Shown: positions 44,491-54,032, numbered from the stretch's first letter. The stretch: 64,000 bases of DNA from Hyphomicrobiales bacterium (GCA_900467745.1 UBQW01000023.1:124001-188000), one strand, 5' to 3'. The notes: generated by a model not told the origin, from the letters alone. A program made the numbers and translations.

Positions 44491-45435
44491 TCAGTTCGCC
44501 GGTGTTGCCGGAACCGGAGGCAGGCTTGGCGCTGCCGACGGAACCTGGCCGGGCTGGCCGGTCGCGCTGTTGAAGTAGCGGAAGAAATCCGTGTCCGGCG
44601 AAAGCACCAGCGTCGTGTCCTGCGAGGACATGGCGGTGGTGTAGGCCGCCATCGAGCGGTAGAACTCGAAGAACGCGGGGTTCTTGTTGAACGCGTCTGC
44701 GAAGAGCCTGCTGCGCTCCGCTTCGCCTTCACCGCGCAGGATTTCGGAATCACGCTGCGCTTCGGCGGTGATTTCGACAACCTGTCTGTCGGCGATGGCG
44801 CGACGGCGCTGGCCTTCTTCGCCACCCTGCGCACGCAGCAGTTCGGCTTCGGCAAGACGCTCGGCGCGCATGCGATCATAGGTCTTCGGCGCGACTTCGC
44901 GCGTCAGGTCCGTACGGCGAATGCGCACGTCCTGGATGTTGAGGCCAAGCGCCTCGGCATCCTTGTGCAGGTCGTCACGCACTTCGAGCATCATCGCCAC
45001 ACGCTCTTCGGAAAGAGCGGCATCGAAATCACGCAGACCGTAGACGCGGCGCAGCGACGAATCGAGCTGCGTGCGAAGACGTGCTTCGGCGGATTCGCGG
45101 TCACCCGATACTGTTTCGCGGAAGCGGCGAACGTCGCGGATGTCGTAGATCACGAAGGCATCGACATCGAATGTCGCGCCGCCGCGAACCTGCACGCGGA
45201 TGTTGTCGAGGTCGAAGCGAAGCGCCTGCTTCTCGACGATCTGGACGCGATCGGCATCCATGAAGGTGAACGGCAGCTTGAAGTAGATGCCGGGCTCGGT
45301 CTTCACCGACTGGATCTGACCGAAGCGGACGACGATCGCCTGCTCGCGCGCGTTGACCACGAAGATCGACGAGTAGAGCACCATGAGAACCACGGCGAAG
45401 ACGACGAGAAAGATGGGAAGTTTATTCGACGTCAT
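44491..45435 (-). CDS. hflC: HflC, FtsH protease regulator
   Basis: A 314-residue SPFH/prohibitin-family protein. The single N-terminal helix (PIFLVVFAVVLMVLYSSIFVVNAREQAIVVRFG) anchors it, and the rest (DVRIRRTDLTREVAPKTYDRMRAERLAEAELLRAQGGEEGQRRRAIADRQ) is the coiled SPFH assembly domain. With HflK it forms a membrane cage that modulates FtsH. A C-terminal Pro-rich tail is present. It starts three bases after the HflK stop. Confidence 0.95.
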   Translation of the reverse strand: MTSNKLPIFLVVFAVVLMVLYSSIFVVNAREQAIVVRFGQIQSVKTEPGIYFKLPFTFMDADRVQIVEKQALRFDLDNIRVQVRGGATFDVDAFVIYDIRDVRRFRETVSGDRESAEARLRTQLDSSLRRVYGLRDFDAALSEERVAMMLEVRDDLHKDAEALGLNIQDVRIRRTDLTREVAPKTYDRMRAERLAEAELLRAQGGEEGQRRRAIADRQVVEITAEAQRDSEILRGEGEAERSRLFADAFNKNPAFFEFYRSMAAYTTAMSSQDTTLVLSPDTDFFRYFNSATGQPGQVPSAAPSLPPVPATPAN

Positions 45436-45438
45436 GGA

Positions 45439-46533
45439 TCAACCTCCCTGCTGCGCCGGTTTGCCGATTTCGTTGAGCGGCAGATAGGGCACGACCCCCT
45501 GCTTCTCGTCGATGATGACCTTCTTGGAGTTCTTCAGCACCTGTTCCATGGTTTCCAGGAACAGTCGCTTGCGGGTCACTTCGGGAGCCTTTGTGTATTC
45601 GTCGTTGACGGAACTGAAGCGCTGCGCCTCACCTTCCGCTTCCTTCACGACGCGATCCTTGTATGCGGCAGCCGCTTCGCGGATCTGCGCCGCGTCACCG
45701 CGGGCCTGACCGAGCTTCTGGTTGGCATACTGGTTCGCTTCCTCGACGAGACGCTGCTTGTCCTGGTCGGCACGCTGCACTTCTTCGAAGGCATCGGCGA
45801 CTTCACGCGGCGGCGCGACGTCCTGGATGGTGATCGCATTGATCGAGATACCGCTCTTGTAGCGATCCATGGTGCCCTGCACGATGGCGGCCACCTCGGT
45901 TTCGATCGGCTGACGATTGTCGCGGAACGCGTCCTGTGCAGGACGGCGGCCGACGACTTCGCGCATGGCGCTTTCGGCGACCTGCTGCAGCGTTTCGGCT
46001 GGGTTCTCGACGTTGAAGAGATAGGCCTTCGGATCCGTCACGGTGAAGAACACCGAGAACTGGACGTTGAGGATGTTCTGGTCGCCCGACAGCATCAGGC
46101 CGTTCGACGACGAAGACGACGTCGCGCCGATATTCTGCTGCTGAACCGTGACCTTGACGATTTCGACCGTTTCCATCGGCCACAGGTGGAAATGCAGGCC
46201 GGGTGCCGCCACTTCCTGCTTCGGATTACCGAAACGCAGTTCCACGCCGCGCTCGTCCGGCTGGACGATGTAAATGCACTGGAAAAGCCAGAAAGCCACG
46301 ATGACGGCCGCGACGATCAAGAGAACGCCTGTGTTGAACCCGCCGGGCACGACGCCGCGCAGCCGGTCCTGACCACGACGGATCATGTCTTCCAGATCGG
46401 GCGGTCCACCCTTTCCGCCGCCGCCACCGCCGCGTGGACGGTTCGGCCCCTGCCCCCATGGTCCCTGATTATTTCCTCCACCGCCGCCGCCGCCCCAAGG
46501 GCCGCCGCCGCCATTCTGATTGCTCCAGGGCAT
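45439..46533 (-). CDS. hflK: HflK, FtsH protease regulator
   Basis: About 364 residues. The N-terminal ~45 residues are glycine-rich (QNGGGGPWGGGGGGGNNQGPWGQG), followed by DLEDMIRRGQDRLRG and a membrane helix (VLLIVAAVIVAFWLFQCIYIVQPDERGVELRFG), then the SPFH domain with an extended coiled region (QRADQDKQRLVEEANQYANQKLGQARGDAAQIREAAA). It assembles with HflC. I chose the ATG at 46533 (MPWSNQN), since the longer ORF to 46656 carries a non-family leader. Confidence 0.94.
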   Translation of the reverse strand: MPWSNQNGGGGPWGGGGGGGNNQGPWGQGPNRPRGGGGGGKGGPPDLEDMIRRGQDRLRGVVPGGFNTGVLLIVAAVIVAFWLFQCIYIVQPDERGVELRFGNPKQEVAAPGLHFHLWPMETVEIVKVTVQQQNIGATSSSSSNGLMLSGDQNILNVQFSVFFTVTDPKAYLFNVENPAETLQQVAESAMREVVGRRPAQDAFRDNRQPIETEVAAIVQGTMDRYKSGISINAITIQDVAPPREVADAFEEVQRADQDKQRLVEEANQYANQKLGQARGDAAQIREAAAAYKDRVVKEAEGEAQRFSSVNDEYTKAPEVTRKRLFLETMEQVLKNSKKVIIDEKQGVVPYLPLNEIGKPAQQGG

Positions 46534-46687
46534 CAAAACCTCGTTGTTCGTTACACTCTGCGATCGCTTAACCCACGGGGGCGACGGATATTCGCGTTCG
46601 AAACCGTTATAGGTATCGCCGCATCGGCTTTCAACGCAGCATGAGGAACTTGGCAATGTTTATTGGAAAATAGTTTCTTTTCGCCGC

Positions 46688-47200
46688 TCAGCGCCTGTCA
46701 TAAACGACATAGCGGGTGGCATAACTGTCCTTCTCGCCCGCTGGCACGTCAAGGGTCTCGCCGGCACGCCAGATGGCGGCATCGATCGCGGGAAACGACG
46801 TATCGCCATCCACATCCATCTCCACATGCGTCACGCAGAGACGATCGGCGATATCGATCGCCTGGGCGTAGATCTGCCCGCCGCCGAGAATGCAGATCTC
46901 GTCCACGCCGGTTTCCACCGCCAGCCTCTCGGCCAGCGCCACCGCCTCGTCGAGCGAGCCGACGGTGCGGACATCAGCATGATCGATCACCGTCGAGCGC
47001 GAGATCACCACGTTCGGCCGCCCCGGCAGCGGGCGGCCGATCGATTCATAGGTCTTGCGGCCCATGATCACGGGTTTGCCCAACGTCAGCGCCTTGAACC
47101 GCTTCAGATCGGTGGAAAGCCGCCATGGCATGTCGCCGTCACGGCCGATGATGCCGTTGCGCGCAGCGGCGACCACGATCGTCTTGCGGATATCGGACAT
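46688..47200 (-). CDS. folA: Dihydrofolate reductase
   Basis: A 170-residue enzyme that regenerates tetrahydrofolate with NADPH. Key segments: VVAAARNGIIGRDGDMPWRLSTDLKRFKALTLGKPVIMGRKTYESIGRPLPGRPNVVISR and CILGGGQIYAQAI near the end. The catalytic Asp is in the MPWRLSTDLKRF region. It directly follows thyA (12-base gap), the enzyme that produces its substrate dihydrofolate. Confidence 0.97.
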   Translation of the reverse strand: MSDIRKTIVVAAARNGIIGRDGDMPWRLSTDLKRFKALTLGKPVIMGRKTYESIGRPLPGRPNVVISRSTVIDHADVRTVGSLDEAVALAERLAVETGVDEICILGGGQIYAQAIDIADRLCVTHVEMDVDGDTSFPAIDAAIWRAGETLDVPAGEKDSYATRYVVYDRR

Positions 47201-47212
47201 GAGACCCCTTAA

Positions 47213-48007
47213 TCACACCGCGATCGGCGCCTTGATGCTGGCATCGGCCTCGTAGCCGACCAGCTCGAAATCCTCGTAGGTGAAGCCGAAAATGTCCTTC
47301 ACCTCGGGATTGATCCGCATGAACGGCATCGGCTTGGGCTTGCGCGTCAGCTGCAGCCTCGCCTGCTCGAAATGGTTATGGTAGATGTGCGTGTCGCCGA
47401 GCGTATGCACGAAGTCGCCGAGCTTCAGCCCGGTCACCTGCGCGACCATCATCGTCAGCAGCGCGTAGGACGCGATGTTGAACGGCACGCCCAAAAACAC
47501 GTCCGCCGAACGCTGATAGAGCTGGCACGACAGCTTGCCGTCGGCGACGTAGAACTGGAACAGGCAGTGGCATGGCGGCAGCGCCATGTTGTCGACTTCG
47601 GCGGGATTCCAGGCCGAGACGATATGGCGGCGCGAATTCGGGTTCTTGATCAGGCCGGACACCAGATTGGCGATCTGGTCGATATGCCCGCCATCGGGCG
47701 CCGGCCAGGAGCGCCACTGCGCGCCATAGACAGGACCGAGATCGCCCTTCTCGTCGGCCCATTCGTCCCAGATCGAGACACCATGCTCCTTGAGATAGGC
47801 GATATTGGTGTCGCCCTTCAGGAACCACAGAAGCTCATGGATGATCGAGCGCAGGTGCAGCTTCTTCGTCGTGAGGACGGGAAACCCCTCCTGCAGATCG
47901 AAGCGCATCTGGTAGCCGAACACCGAACGCGTGCCGGTTCCGGTCCGGTCGCCGCGGTCGGTTCCGGTTTCCATCACGTGGTTCAAGAGATCGAGATATT
48001 GCTTCAT
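47213..48007 (-). CDS. thyA: Thymidylate synthase
   Basis: A 264-residue ThyA enzyme making dTMP from dUMP with methylene-tetrahydrofolate. It has [38 protein letters not shown], the catalytic cysteine in [17 protein letters not shown], the [20 protein letters not shown] segment and the C-terminal [15 protein letters not shown]. Length is standard. First gene of the thyA-folA pair, with hflK-hflC-degP downstream on the same strand. Confidence 0.98.
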   Translation of the reverse strand: MKQYLDLLNHVMETGTDRGDRTGTGTRSVFGYQMRFDLQEGFPVLTTKKLHLRSIIHELLWFLKGDTNIAYLKEHGVSIWDEWADEKGDLGPVYGAQWRSWPAPDGGHIDQIANLVSGLIKNPNSRRHIVSAWNPAEVDNMALPPCHCLFQFYVADGKLSCQLYQRSADVFLGVPFNIASYALLTMMVAQVTGLKLGDFVHTLGDTHIYHNHFEQARLQLTRKPKPMPFMRINPEVKDIFGFTYEDFELVGYEADASIKAPIAV

Positions 48008-48164
48008 CGCCCGCCGCCGATTCCATTTTTCCCATATTTAAGCCCATCGACCGGCAAAACCAATCACGCCCCCGTGTTTTTCCCGGTGATTCCTTGAAAG
48101 ACCACGATGCTTTTGTGACGATGGCTCTTCCCATGCGCTCCGGAAAACACTATATCAGCCTTGC

Positions 48165-48500
48165 CAGTCTTCGGATTGGCTATGGCGATAAATGAGCGGT
48201 GTAATAAGCCTATTGGACCCGGGGGCGGTACCCGGCGCCTCCACCAAAAACCGGCGGCCTTACAAAGAGATGGCCGGCTTTTGATGGGGGCGAAACAGGA
48301 TCGACAAGGGTGTAAAGATCGTCTTTTTGCTCGGCATTGTACCGCCGTTATCGGGCTAAAATTGTAGTTGCAAACGACAACTATGCGGAAGCTCGTCTCG
48401 CTGCTTAATCGCGGTGTGACACTTCAAATTAAGTCCTGAAGGTTCGCACCTTAAGGCGGGGTCCGAAGGCACCTGGCAACAGAAGCCTTCACCTTCTCCC
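48165..48500 (+). ncRNA. ssrA: tmRNA, circularly permuted two-piece alphaproteobacterial type
   Basis: The acceptor piece comes first: T-arm CCGGG-GGCGGTA-CCCGG, then CGCCTCC, A and CCA ending at 48246. A loop region follows (48247-48285). The coding piece starts GGGGGCG at 48286, which pairs with CGCCTCC to form the acceptor stem. The tag frame at 48370-48408 reads ANDNYAEARLAA then TAA. Permutation and two-piece processing are known features of alphaproteobacterial tmRNA. The outer limits of the transcript are approximate. sspB, encoding the adaptor for tagged proteins, follows directly. Confidence 0.95.
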
Positions 48501-48620
48501 CCAAGCTCAAATCATGTATGATTTGCGAAAGCATGACTCGGCTGCGGGCTTTTCCAAGCCGCTTGAGCATGGCATATAGGCTTGGAACAGACGTACGGAC
48601 GAAAGAAAGACAGGGAAAGC

Positions 48621-49139
48621 ATGGGGCAGGATCATATCCGGTACGACATTCTGGCACAGGACGCGCTTCGCGGCGTCATCCGCAAGGTATTGTCGGAAGT
48701 CGCGGCAACCGGCCGCCTGCCGGGCGAACATCACTTTTTCATCACCTTTCTGACCGGCGCTCCCGGTGTTCGCATCTCGCAGGCCCTGAAGTCCAAGTAT
48801 CCCGAGCAGATGACCATCGTCATCCAGCACCAGTTCTGGGAAATGAAGGTCACCGAATCGAGCTTCGAGATCGGCCTCTCCTTCTCCGACGTTCCGGAAA
48901 AGCTCTTCATCCCCTTCAACGCCATCCGCGGCTTCTACGATCCGTCGGTCAATTTCGAACTCGAGTTCGACGTGCCGCTCGCCGATAGCGACGAACTGCC
49001 GGAAGCCGAGATCACCGCCTACCCGGTTGCCCCCGAAAAGGCGGAGAAGACCGAAGACGCGGCGGCAAAGCCCGCCGACGGCGACGAGAAGAAAGCCGGA
49101 TCGGTCGTCTCTCTCGACGCCTTCCGCAAGAAGCAGTAA
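48621..49139 (+). CDS. sspB: SspB-like ClpXP adaptor protein
   Basis: A 172-residue protein starting MGQDHIRYDILAQDALRGVIRKVLSEVAATGRLPGEHHFFITFLTG, the alphaproteobacterial SspB domain that binds the ssrA tag. After a Lys/Glu/Ala-rich linker the C-terminus reads SVVSLDAFRKKQ, the short ClpX-binding module of the family. It delivers tmRNA-tagged proteins to ClpXP. The ATG at 48621 has AGGGAAAG upstream. It follows ssrA on the same strand. A terminator lies at 49148-49171. Confidence 0.93.
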   Translation: MGQDHIRYDILAQDALRGVIRKVLSEVAATGRLPGEHHFFITFLTGAPGVRISQALKSKYPEQMTIVIQHQFWEMKVTESSFEIGLSFSDVPEKLFIPFNAIRGFYDPSVNFELEFDVPLADSDELPEAEITAYPVAPEKAEKTEDAAAKPADGDEKKAGSVVSLDAFRKKQ

Positions 49140-49147
49140 GAACCAAA

Positions 49148-49171
49148 GGGAAGCAATCGCTTCCCTTTTTT
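49148..49171 (+). terminator. Terminator of sspB
   Basis: GGGAAGC (49148-49154) pairs with GCTTCCC (49159-49165) around AATC, followed by six T. Perfect rho-independent terminator. Confidence 0.92.
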
Positions 49172-49202
49172 CATATCGCCTGTTTTATATTGTAGGTGTG
49201 CC

Positions 49203-49397
49203 GTGAGCGCCGAAATCGTCAATCTCCGCCAGTTCAAGAAGAAGCAGGCCCGCTCCGACAAGGAGAAGCAGGCCGAGCAGAACCGGATCTCCTTCGGCCG
49301 CACCAAACAGGAAAAGCAGCTCACCAAGGCCTTGAACGACAAGGCCGAGCGCACGCACGACCAGGGCCGCATCGACAAGAACGACGACGCCGAATGA
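49203..49397 (+). CDS. DUF4169-like small protein
   Basis: A 64-residue, highly charged protein (MSAEIVNLRQFKKKQARSDKEKQAEQNRISFGRTKQEKQL) starting at a GTG. This matches the small alphaproteobacterial DUF4169 family as I remember it. It has no membrane helix and is probably helical throughout. Function unknown. It is the first of three tightly spaced genes ending with the GrpB-like one. Confidence 0.75.
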   Translation: MSAEIVNLRQFKKKQARSDKEKQAEQNRISFGRTKQEKQLTKALNDKAERTHDQGRIDKNDDAE

Positions 49398-49476
49398 CAG
49401 CGCGCGACCGCGAAAAAGACTCCGCGATCAATCCCTTGTGTGCGTTTGCGGAATCATTTTCCGAACACCACGCACA

Positions 49477-49746
49477 ATGATCCGCAAGCACTCGATCACG
49501 CTCCATGGCCATCGCACCAGCCTGTCGCTGGAAGACGAGTTCTGGACCGAACTCACCGCCATCGCCGCCGCCCGCGCCATCCCGCTCGCCGGCCTGATCT
49601 CCGAGATCGACGACAACAGGGACGCCGACAGCAACCTCTCCTCAGCGCTGCGCCTGCACGTGCTCGCCTGGCTGAAATCGGCAGGCGCCACGCCACAGGA
49701 TAACCAGCCCGACAACGGGGAAGCGGCGGATGCCGGAGCGCGTTGA
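49477..49746 (+). CDS. Ribbon-helix-helix domain protein (RHH_4 type)
   Basis: An 89-residue protein, MIRKHSITLHGHRTSLSLEDEFWTELTAIAAARAIPLAGLISEIDD. The pattern of a beta strand (KHSITLHGHRTSLSLED) followed by two helices (EFWTELTAIAAAR and PLAGLISEIDD) is that of the RHH_4 family, possible DNA-binding antitoxin-like or regulatory proteins. The start at 49477 was preferred over 49438. It overlaps the next gene by 17 bases. No toxin partner is seen. Confidence 0.78.
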   Translation: MIRKHSITLHGHRTSLSLEDEFWTELTAIAAARAIPLAGLISEIDDNRDADSNLSSALRLHVLAWLKSAGATPQDNQPDNGEAADAGAR

Positions 49747-50236
49747 AATCGTCCCCTATGACGAGACATGGCCAGCGCACTTCCGCGAAATCGCCGATGA
49801 CCTGGACGCCCTGCTGGGCGATCGCGTGCTGGACATCCAGCACATCGGCAGCACCTCCATCCCGGGCATGGCCGCGAAACCGCTGATCGATATCGATGTG
49901 ATAATGCCAACCGCAGCCGACGTCATCGACGCCTGCCCGCTGATGGAAGCGGCCGGCTACGAGCCACGCGGCAATCGCTACGACGCCGATATCTTCGCCT
50001 TCATGAGGCGCACTGCTACGCCCAGGCAGCGGATATACCTATGCCCCGAAGGCCACGACACGCACCACCGGCGCATCCTATTCCGCGATTATCTGAGAAC
50101 CCACCCGCAAGCCGCCTCGGACTATCAGGCGCTGAAGCTCAAGTTGGCGGAAGACTTCGAATATGACGGCGACGGTTACACCGCCGCCAAGGCCGCCTTC
50201 GTCAACGATATCGTCGCCCGCGCCAGCAAGCGCTGA
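49730..50236 (+). CDS. GrpB/UPF0157 nucleotidyltransferase-like protein
   Basis: A 168-residue protein with RVEIVPYDETWPAHFREIADDLDALLGDRVLDIQHIGSTSIPGMAAKPLIDIDV, the GrpB family nucleotidyltransferase-fold signature (GSTS then DIDV). Family function is unknown, although a link to coenzyme A metabolism has been proposed for some members. It overlaps the upstream ribbon-helix-helix gene. It is convergent with the AsmA gene. Confidence 0.9.
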   Translation: MPERVEIVPYDETWPAHFREIADDLDALLGDRVLDIQHIGSTSIPGMAAKPLIDIDVIMPTAADVIDACPLMEAAGYEPRGNRYDADIFAFMRRTATPRQRIYLCPEGHDTHHRRILFRDYLRTHPQAASDYQALKLKLAEDFEYDGDGYTAAKAAFVNDIVARASKR

Positions 50237-50270
50237 AACCTGAAAACAGCCGACACCGGCCGCGCAAAAG

Positions 50271-53200
50271 CTATTGCGGAACCTGCACGCCCGGCAAACC
50301 CGGCACCGTATTGAAGTTCAGCGAGTTCTGCGGCGGCGTGATCAGCTGCTCCTGCGCCCGGCGCGCCGCCTCGGCCGCAGCCTTGGCATCCGCTTCCGCC
50401 TTGGCCTTCGCGGCGGCTTCCGCCTGCGCCTTGGCTTCAGCTTCGGCCTTGGCGGCCGCTGCCGCCTGATCGCGCTCGGCCTGCTGGGTCGCGAGCAGCC
50501 TCAGCCGCTCCTCTTCCGCCTTGCGCTGCGCCTCGATGGCGGCAGCCTTCTCGCGCTCCTGATCGTTGAACTTGGCGAGCGACACCTCGCGGCGCAGGCG
50601 CTGCTGTTCGAGAACGTTCGACTGCAGCTTCTCGACCCGGCGGCGTTCGCGCTCGAAGGCGCGCAGCGACAGGTAGCCGGTGATATCTGTGACATCCATC
50701 ACCCGGCCCGGCGATCCGAGAACGCCGGAGAAATCGAGCCGGATCGACGGGTCGGCGCCGGTCAGCGCCTCACCCATCGGATTGAGGTTGATGTCGAGCG
50801 ACGCGTTGATCCGCTCCTGCGGCAGGTCGATCTGCGCATTGCCCGTCAGCGTCGCCTGGTCGGTGGCGACGGTCACGTTCTGGACCCTCAGCACCCCGTC
50901 CGTGACATTGAAAGGCACCGCCGTTGCCGGCAGCTTCGCCTCGCCGTTGTTGAGCAGCGTCTCGACGATCGGATGCACCTTGCCGGCGTTCAGCTGGTCC
51001 TGCATAGGATCGGTCGCCGACAGAAGCGGCGCCAGCATGCCGAGATTGAGCCCACGCACGCTGGTATCACCCAGCTTCATCTCGCCGGAGCCGTTGAGCG
51101 AGCTTGCGATATCCTTCATCGACTTGCCGGAAGCCTCCATCGACAGCGCCAGCCCGAACTTGCCGCTGGCCACAGGCGAACCGCCGTCCCGCTGCCACAC
51201 CACGCCGCCGAGATCGGCATCTGCAAGCGCAAGCTTGGTCTGCAGGAAGCCGGTTCCATCGGCATTGGTGAACTTCACATTGGCATCAACAGTGCCGCCG
51301 TCCCAGTTGCCCTTCATGTCGTTCAGCTGCAACTCGTCACCCTTGTAGGCAACGTTGGAGGTGAAGTCGGTGATCGGGTTCGACCAGCCGAGCCAGAACT
51401 GCTTGGCGTTAAGCTTCAGGTTGACATCCATGTCCTTGAACGCGGGAATGCCGAGCGGCGCCGCGAGCAGATTGCCGTTCGCGGGATCCGTCATCGGACC
51501 GTAGACCGCCTCGCCAAGCCAGGTGGCATCGGCCTTCGTCAGGGCGAGTTCGCCCGAGGCCGTCGTCCGCTCGGCCTTGCGATCCAGCGTCATGGCGCCG
51601 GTAAATTCATTGTCGGCCGCATGGCCGGTAATGTTGCCGAAAGCGACCTTGTCGCCATCGATCGCCGCCGTCGTCGTCAGCTTGAACGGCAGGCCGGTGC
51701 CCATCTGCGGCACACCGATGCCGTTCATCACGAGATAGGGGTCGAGGTCGGCGCTCTCCAGCGACAGCGCCAGCTGCCCGTTCATGAAGCTCTGCGGCCG
51801 GATATCGACCTTGCCGGCGGCGGTAAACGAGGTGCGGTCCGTGGCAAATGTCAGGTTGGCGTCGGCCGGATCGGTCCCCTCCGCCTGCACCTTCAGCGTC
51901 ATGCGGCCGTTGGCATCCGCATCGACGGGCAAGGGATCAAGTCCCGCCTGGCCAAACAGCACGGATGTCACATTGTTCTCGAGCGTCGCCTCAAGGCTCG
52001 TCGTGCCCTTGCCGGTCAGCGCCAGAAGGTCGGACATGCGGTAATCGAGGTTCACGCGGCTGCCATTGGCAACGCCGGCAAGCGTCACCGAGAGCCCGTT
52101 GTCCTGATCGCTGCCGAGCGTCACGGCACCGCGCAGCGCCGTGTTCGTGTACCACGCCGCGTTGCGCACCAGCCGGTCCATGACGGGATGCTGCGGCAGT
52201 TTCTGCTTCAGCATGGTGAAGAACGGACCGGGATCGGCCGCCTTGAAGGTGATCTCGCCCGAGCCCTTGTAGTCGAGCAGCGAGCCCTCGGCACGGCCGG
52301 TCGCCGTGAACTCGGCGCCCGCCAGGTTCTTCACCGAAAGCTTGTCCACGCCAAGCGCGCCGTCGGCGATCGTGAAGCTCGTCTCCACATCGCCCGCTTC
52401 GACGCCAAACGCCGTGAACTTGTCGGCCTTGAGCTGCGCCTTGATCCTGTGGTCGAGAACGTTGTTACCCGCATCCTGCCCAGTGAACAGGCCGGTCAGC
52501 GCCCGGAGCGCATCGAGATCGAGCGCGTCGCCGGCAAGCGCGACATCGAGCGTCGGCGCCTGGTTCGGCACCGCCTGGCGGTCGAGCCTGCCCTTCAGCG
52601 TCGCCGGACCAACCGCGATCTCGAGATCGTCGAACGTCTGCCTTTCATGCGTGAGGTTTACATTGGCCGAAAAACCGGCCTGCTGCAGCGACCGTATCGC
52701 CGGATCGACATCGCCAGACAGCCAGGAGGCAAGCCCGGTCGGCTGCTTGGAGGCGACGGTGATCGCGCCCTTGAAGGAAGGCTGGCCCTGCAGCGTCAGC
52801 TGACCGTTGCCCTCGACCAGCGTACGCCCCGGCAGCGTGCCGAAGGCATGGTCGATCGTCCAGCCGCTGCCGGCCGGTTCCAGATCGAGCTGCACGTCGC
52901 GAATGGTGGTATCACCTGCCACGATCGCCGGCAGCCTGACACTCGCCTTGCCGGGCACCTGCGGCACCGGGATTTGCGAAACGATCTGGATCAGCGCATT
53001 CAGCCGCTGCTTGGCCGAAAGGCTCGGATCGCGCGAGGTCTTGCCGCCGGAACCCTGGTTGCCGATGCGGTTGACGTCGATCTGCTGACCATCGGCGGTG
53101 AGCAGGAATTGCGGCTTCACGCCGGTATCGAGCGTCGCCTCGCCGGTCACCACATAGGGGTCTTCCACCGCGCCGATCTCGAGGCGGTATTCGGGGATGC

Positions 53201-54032
53201 GGATGCTCTCGTTGGTGAGCTCGAACTTGCCCTTCAGCCGCGGCGGCTGGCTTTTGTCGCTACCCTTGGCCTGGTTTTTCCCGGTGCGCTCGATCTGCGC
53301 CGACATCGTGCCCTGGTAATTGGGCTTGCGATCGACGAGCTTCAGCTCGCCATCGAGATCGACCGACACCGGATGCTTGTCCGGTTGCAGCCGGGTGCGC
53401 ATCCTGAGAACGCCGTTCTCGTCCAGCTGGTTGCTGGAGATGAGGAAATTGCCGTGCTCGCCGTCGAGCGCCGCATCACCCTCGATCCGCCACGGTCCGG
53501 CCAGCGATTTCGCCGACATCTCGGCGTTGATCCCGGTCACCAGACGCGTGCGGCCCGATTGGTCGTCGATGAATTGCACGTCGCCGCCGCTGACATGCAC
53601 GTTCTCAAGAACCACCGTTTTGGCGGGAATTTCCGGCTGGCTGCCACGCGTCCAGTCGAGCGTTCCGTCCTTCAAGAGCCGCAGCTTGACCTTTGGATTG
53701 ACCACGCGCATGTCGAAGATCAGCGCCTCGCCCGAGAGAAACGGCGCCAGTTCCGCATCCATGGAAAACTGCTCGACCTGCACGATCGGCGAGCCGTCCT
53801 GCTCCTGGCCAACGCGCACGTCATGCATCGTCACAGACGGGAACGGTAAAAGGCGCGCATCGACCGCGCCATGAACCACGACCTTCTTGCCGATGATACG
53901 GCTGGCCTGATCCTCGAAATTCTGACGGAAGCCGGTCCAATCGATGAACATAGGCGCGAACAGCGCCACGAACAGCGCCACGACAACCACACCACCCAGT
54001 ACGACGAGAAACCGGCCTACCAAGTCAATCAT
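50271..54032 (-). CDS. AsmA-family protein with a TolA-like Ala/Lys/Glu-rich C-terminal tail
   Basis: A 1253-residue protein. It starts with a single membrane helix (FLVVLGGVVVVALFVALFAPMFIDWTGFRQNFEDQASRIIGKKVVVHGAVDARLLPFPSVTMHDVRVG), the usual start of AsmA-like proteins, which sit in the inner membrane with a long periplasmic part and may carry lipids toward the outer membrane. The C-terminal domain (about residues 960-1130) is the AsmA_2-type VRGLNLGMLAPLLSATDPMQ region. From about residue 1130 a coiled-coil tail rich in Ala, Glu, Lys and Arg follows, ending in a short Pro/Asn segment. Alone in its transcription unit. Confidence 0.92.
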   Translation of the reverse strand: MIDLVGRFLVVLGGVVVVALFVALFAPMFIDWTGFRQNFEDQASRIIGKKVVVHGAVDARLLPFPSVTMHDVRVGQEQDGSPIVQVEQFSMDAELAPFLSGEALIFDMRVVNPKVKLRLLKDGTLDWTRGSQPEIPAKTVVLENVHVSGGDVQFIDDQSGRTRLVTGINAEMSAKSLAGPWRIEGDAALDGEHGNFLISSNQLDENGVLRMRTRLQPDKHPVSVDLDGELKLVDRKPNYQGTMSAQIERTGKNQAKGSDKSQPPRLKGKFELTNESIRIPEYRLEIGAVEDPYVVTGEATLDTGVKPQFLLTADGQQIDVNRIGNQGSGGKTSRDPSLSAKQRLNALIQIVSQIPVPQVPGKASVRLPAIVAGDTTIRDVQLDLEPAGSGWTIDHAFGTLPGRTLVEGNGQLTLQGQPSFKGAITVASKQPTGLASWLSGDVDPAIRSLQQAGFSANVNLTHERQTFDDLEIAVGPATLKGRLDRQAVPNQAPTLDVALAGDALDLDALRALTGLFTGQDAGNNVLDHRIKAQLKADKFTAFGVEAGDVETSFTIADGALGVDKLSVKNLAGAEFTATGRAEGSLLDYKGSGEITFKAADPGPFFTMLKQKLPQHPVMDRLVRNAAWYTNTALRGAVTLGSDQDNGLSVTLAGVANGSRVNLDYRMSDLLALTGKGTTSLEATLENNVTSVLFGQAGLDPLPVDADANGRMTLKVQAEGTDPADANLTFATDRTSFTAAGKVDIRPQSFMNGQLALSLESADLDPYLVMNGIGVPQMGTGLPFKLTTTAAIDGDKVAFGNITGHAADNEFTGAMTLDRKAERTTASGELALTKADATWLGEAVYGPMTDPANGNLLAAPLGIPAFKDMDVNLKLNAKQFWLGWSNPITDFTSNVAYKGDELQLNDMKGNWDGGTVDANVKFTNADGTGFLQTKLALADADLGGVVWQRDGGSPVASGKFGLALSMEASGKSMKDIASSLNGSGEMKLGDTSVRGLNLGMLAPLLSATDPMQDQLNAGKVHPIVETLLNNGEAKLPATAVPFNVTDGVLRVQNVTVATDQATLTGNAQIDLPQERINASLDINLNPMGEALTGADPSIRLDFSGVLGSPGRVMDVTDITGYLSLRAFERERRRVEKLQSNVLEQQRLRREVSLAKFNDQEREKAAAIEAQRKAEEERLRLLATQQAERDQAAAAAKAEAEAKAQAEAAAKAKAEADAKAAAEAARRAQEQLITPPQNSLNFNTVPGLPGVQVPQ

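Noticed and set aside
48161..48367. Short ORF (68 codons) in the tmRNA region
   Set aside because: Overlaps the permuted ssrA and has no own support; the tag frame is elsewhere.
49477..49746. Ribbon-helix-helix gene as an antitoxin
   Set aside because: No adjacent toxin is visible. The neighbours are a DUF4169-like gene and a GrpB-like gene, so a TA call is not supported.
50274..53849. 1191-codon plus-strand ORF opposite the AsmA gene
   Set aside because: It lies entirely within the AsmA gene in the opposite direction. Its translation is rich in Arg/Leu/His with no recognised motif, a common artefact of high-GC DNA.
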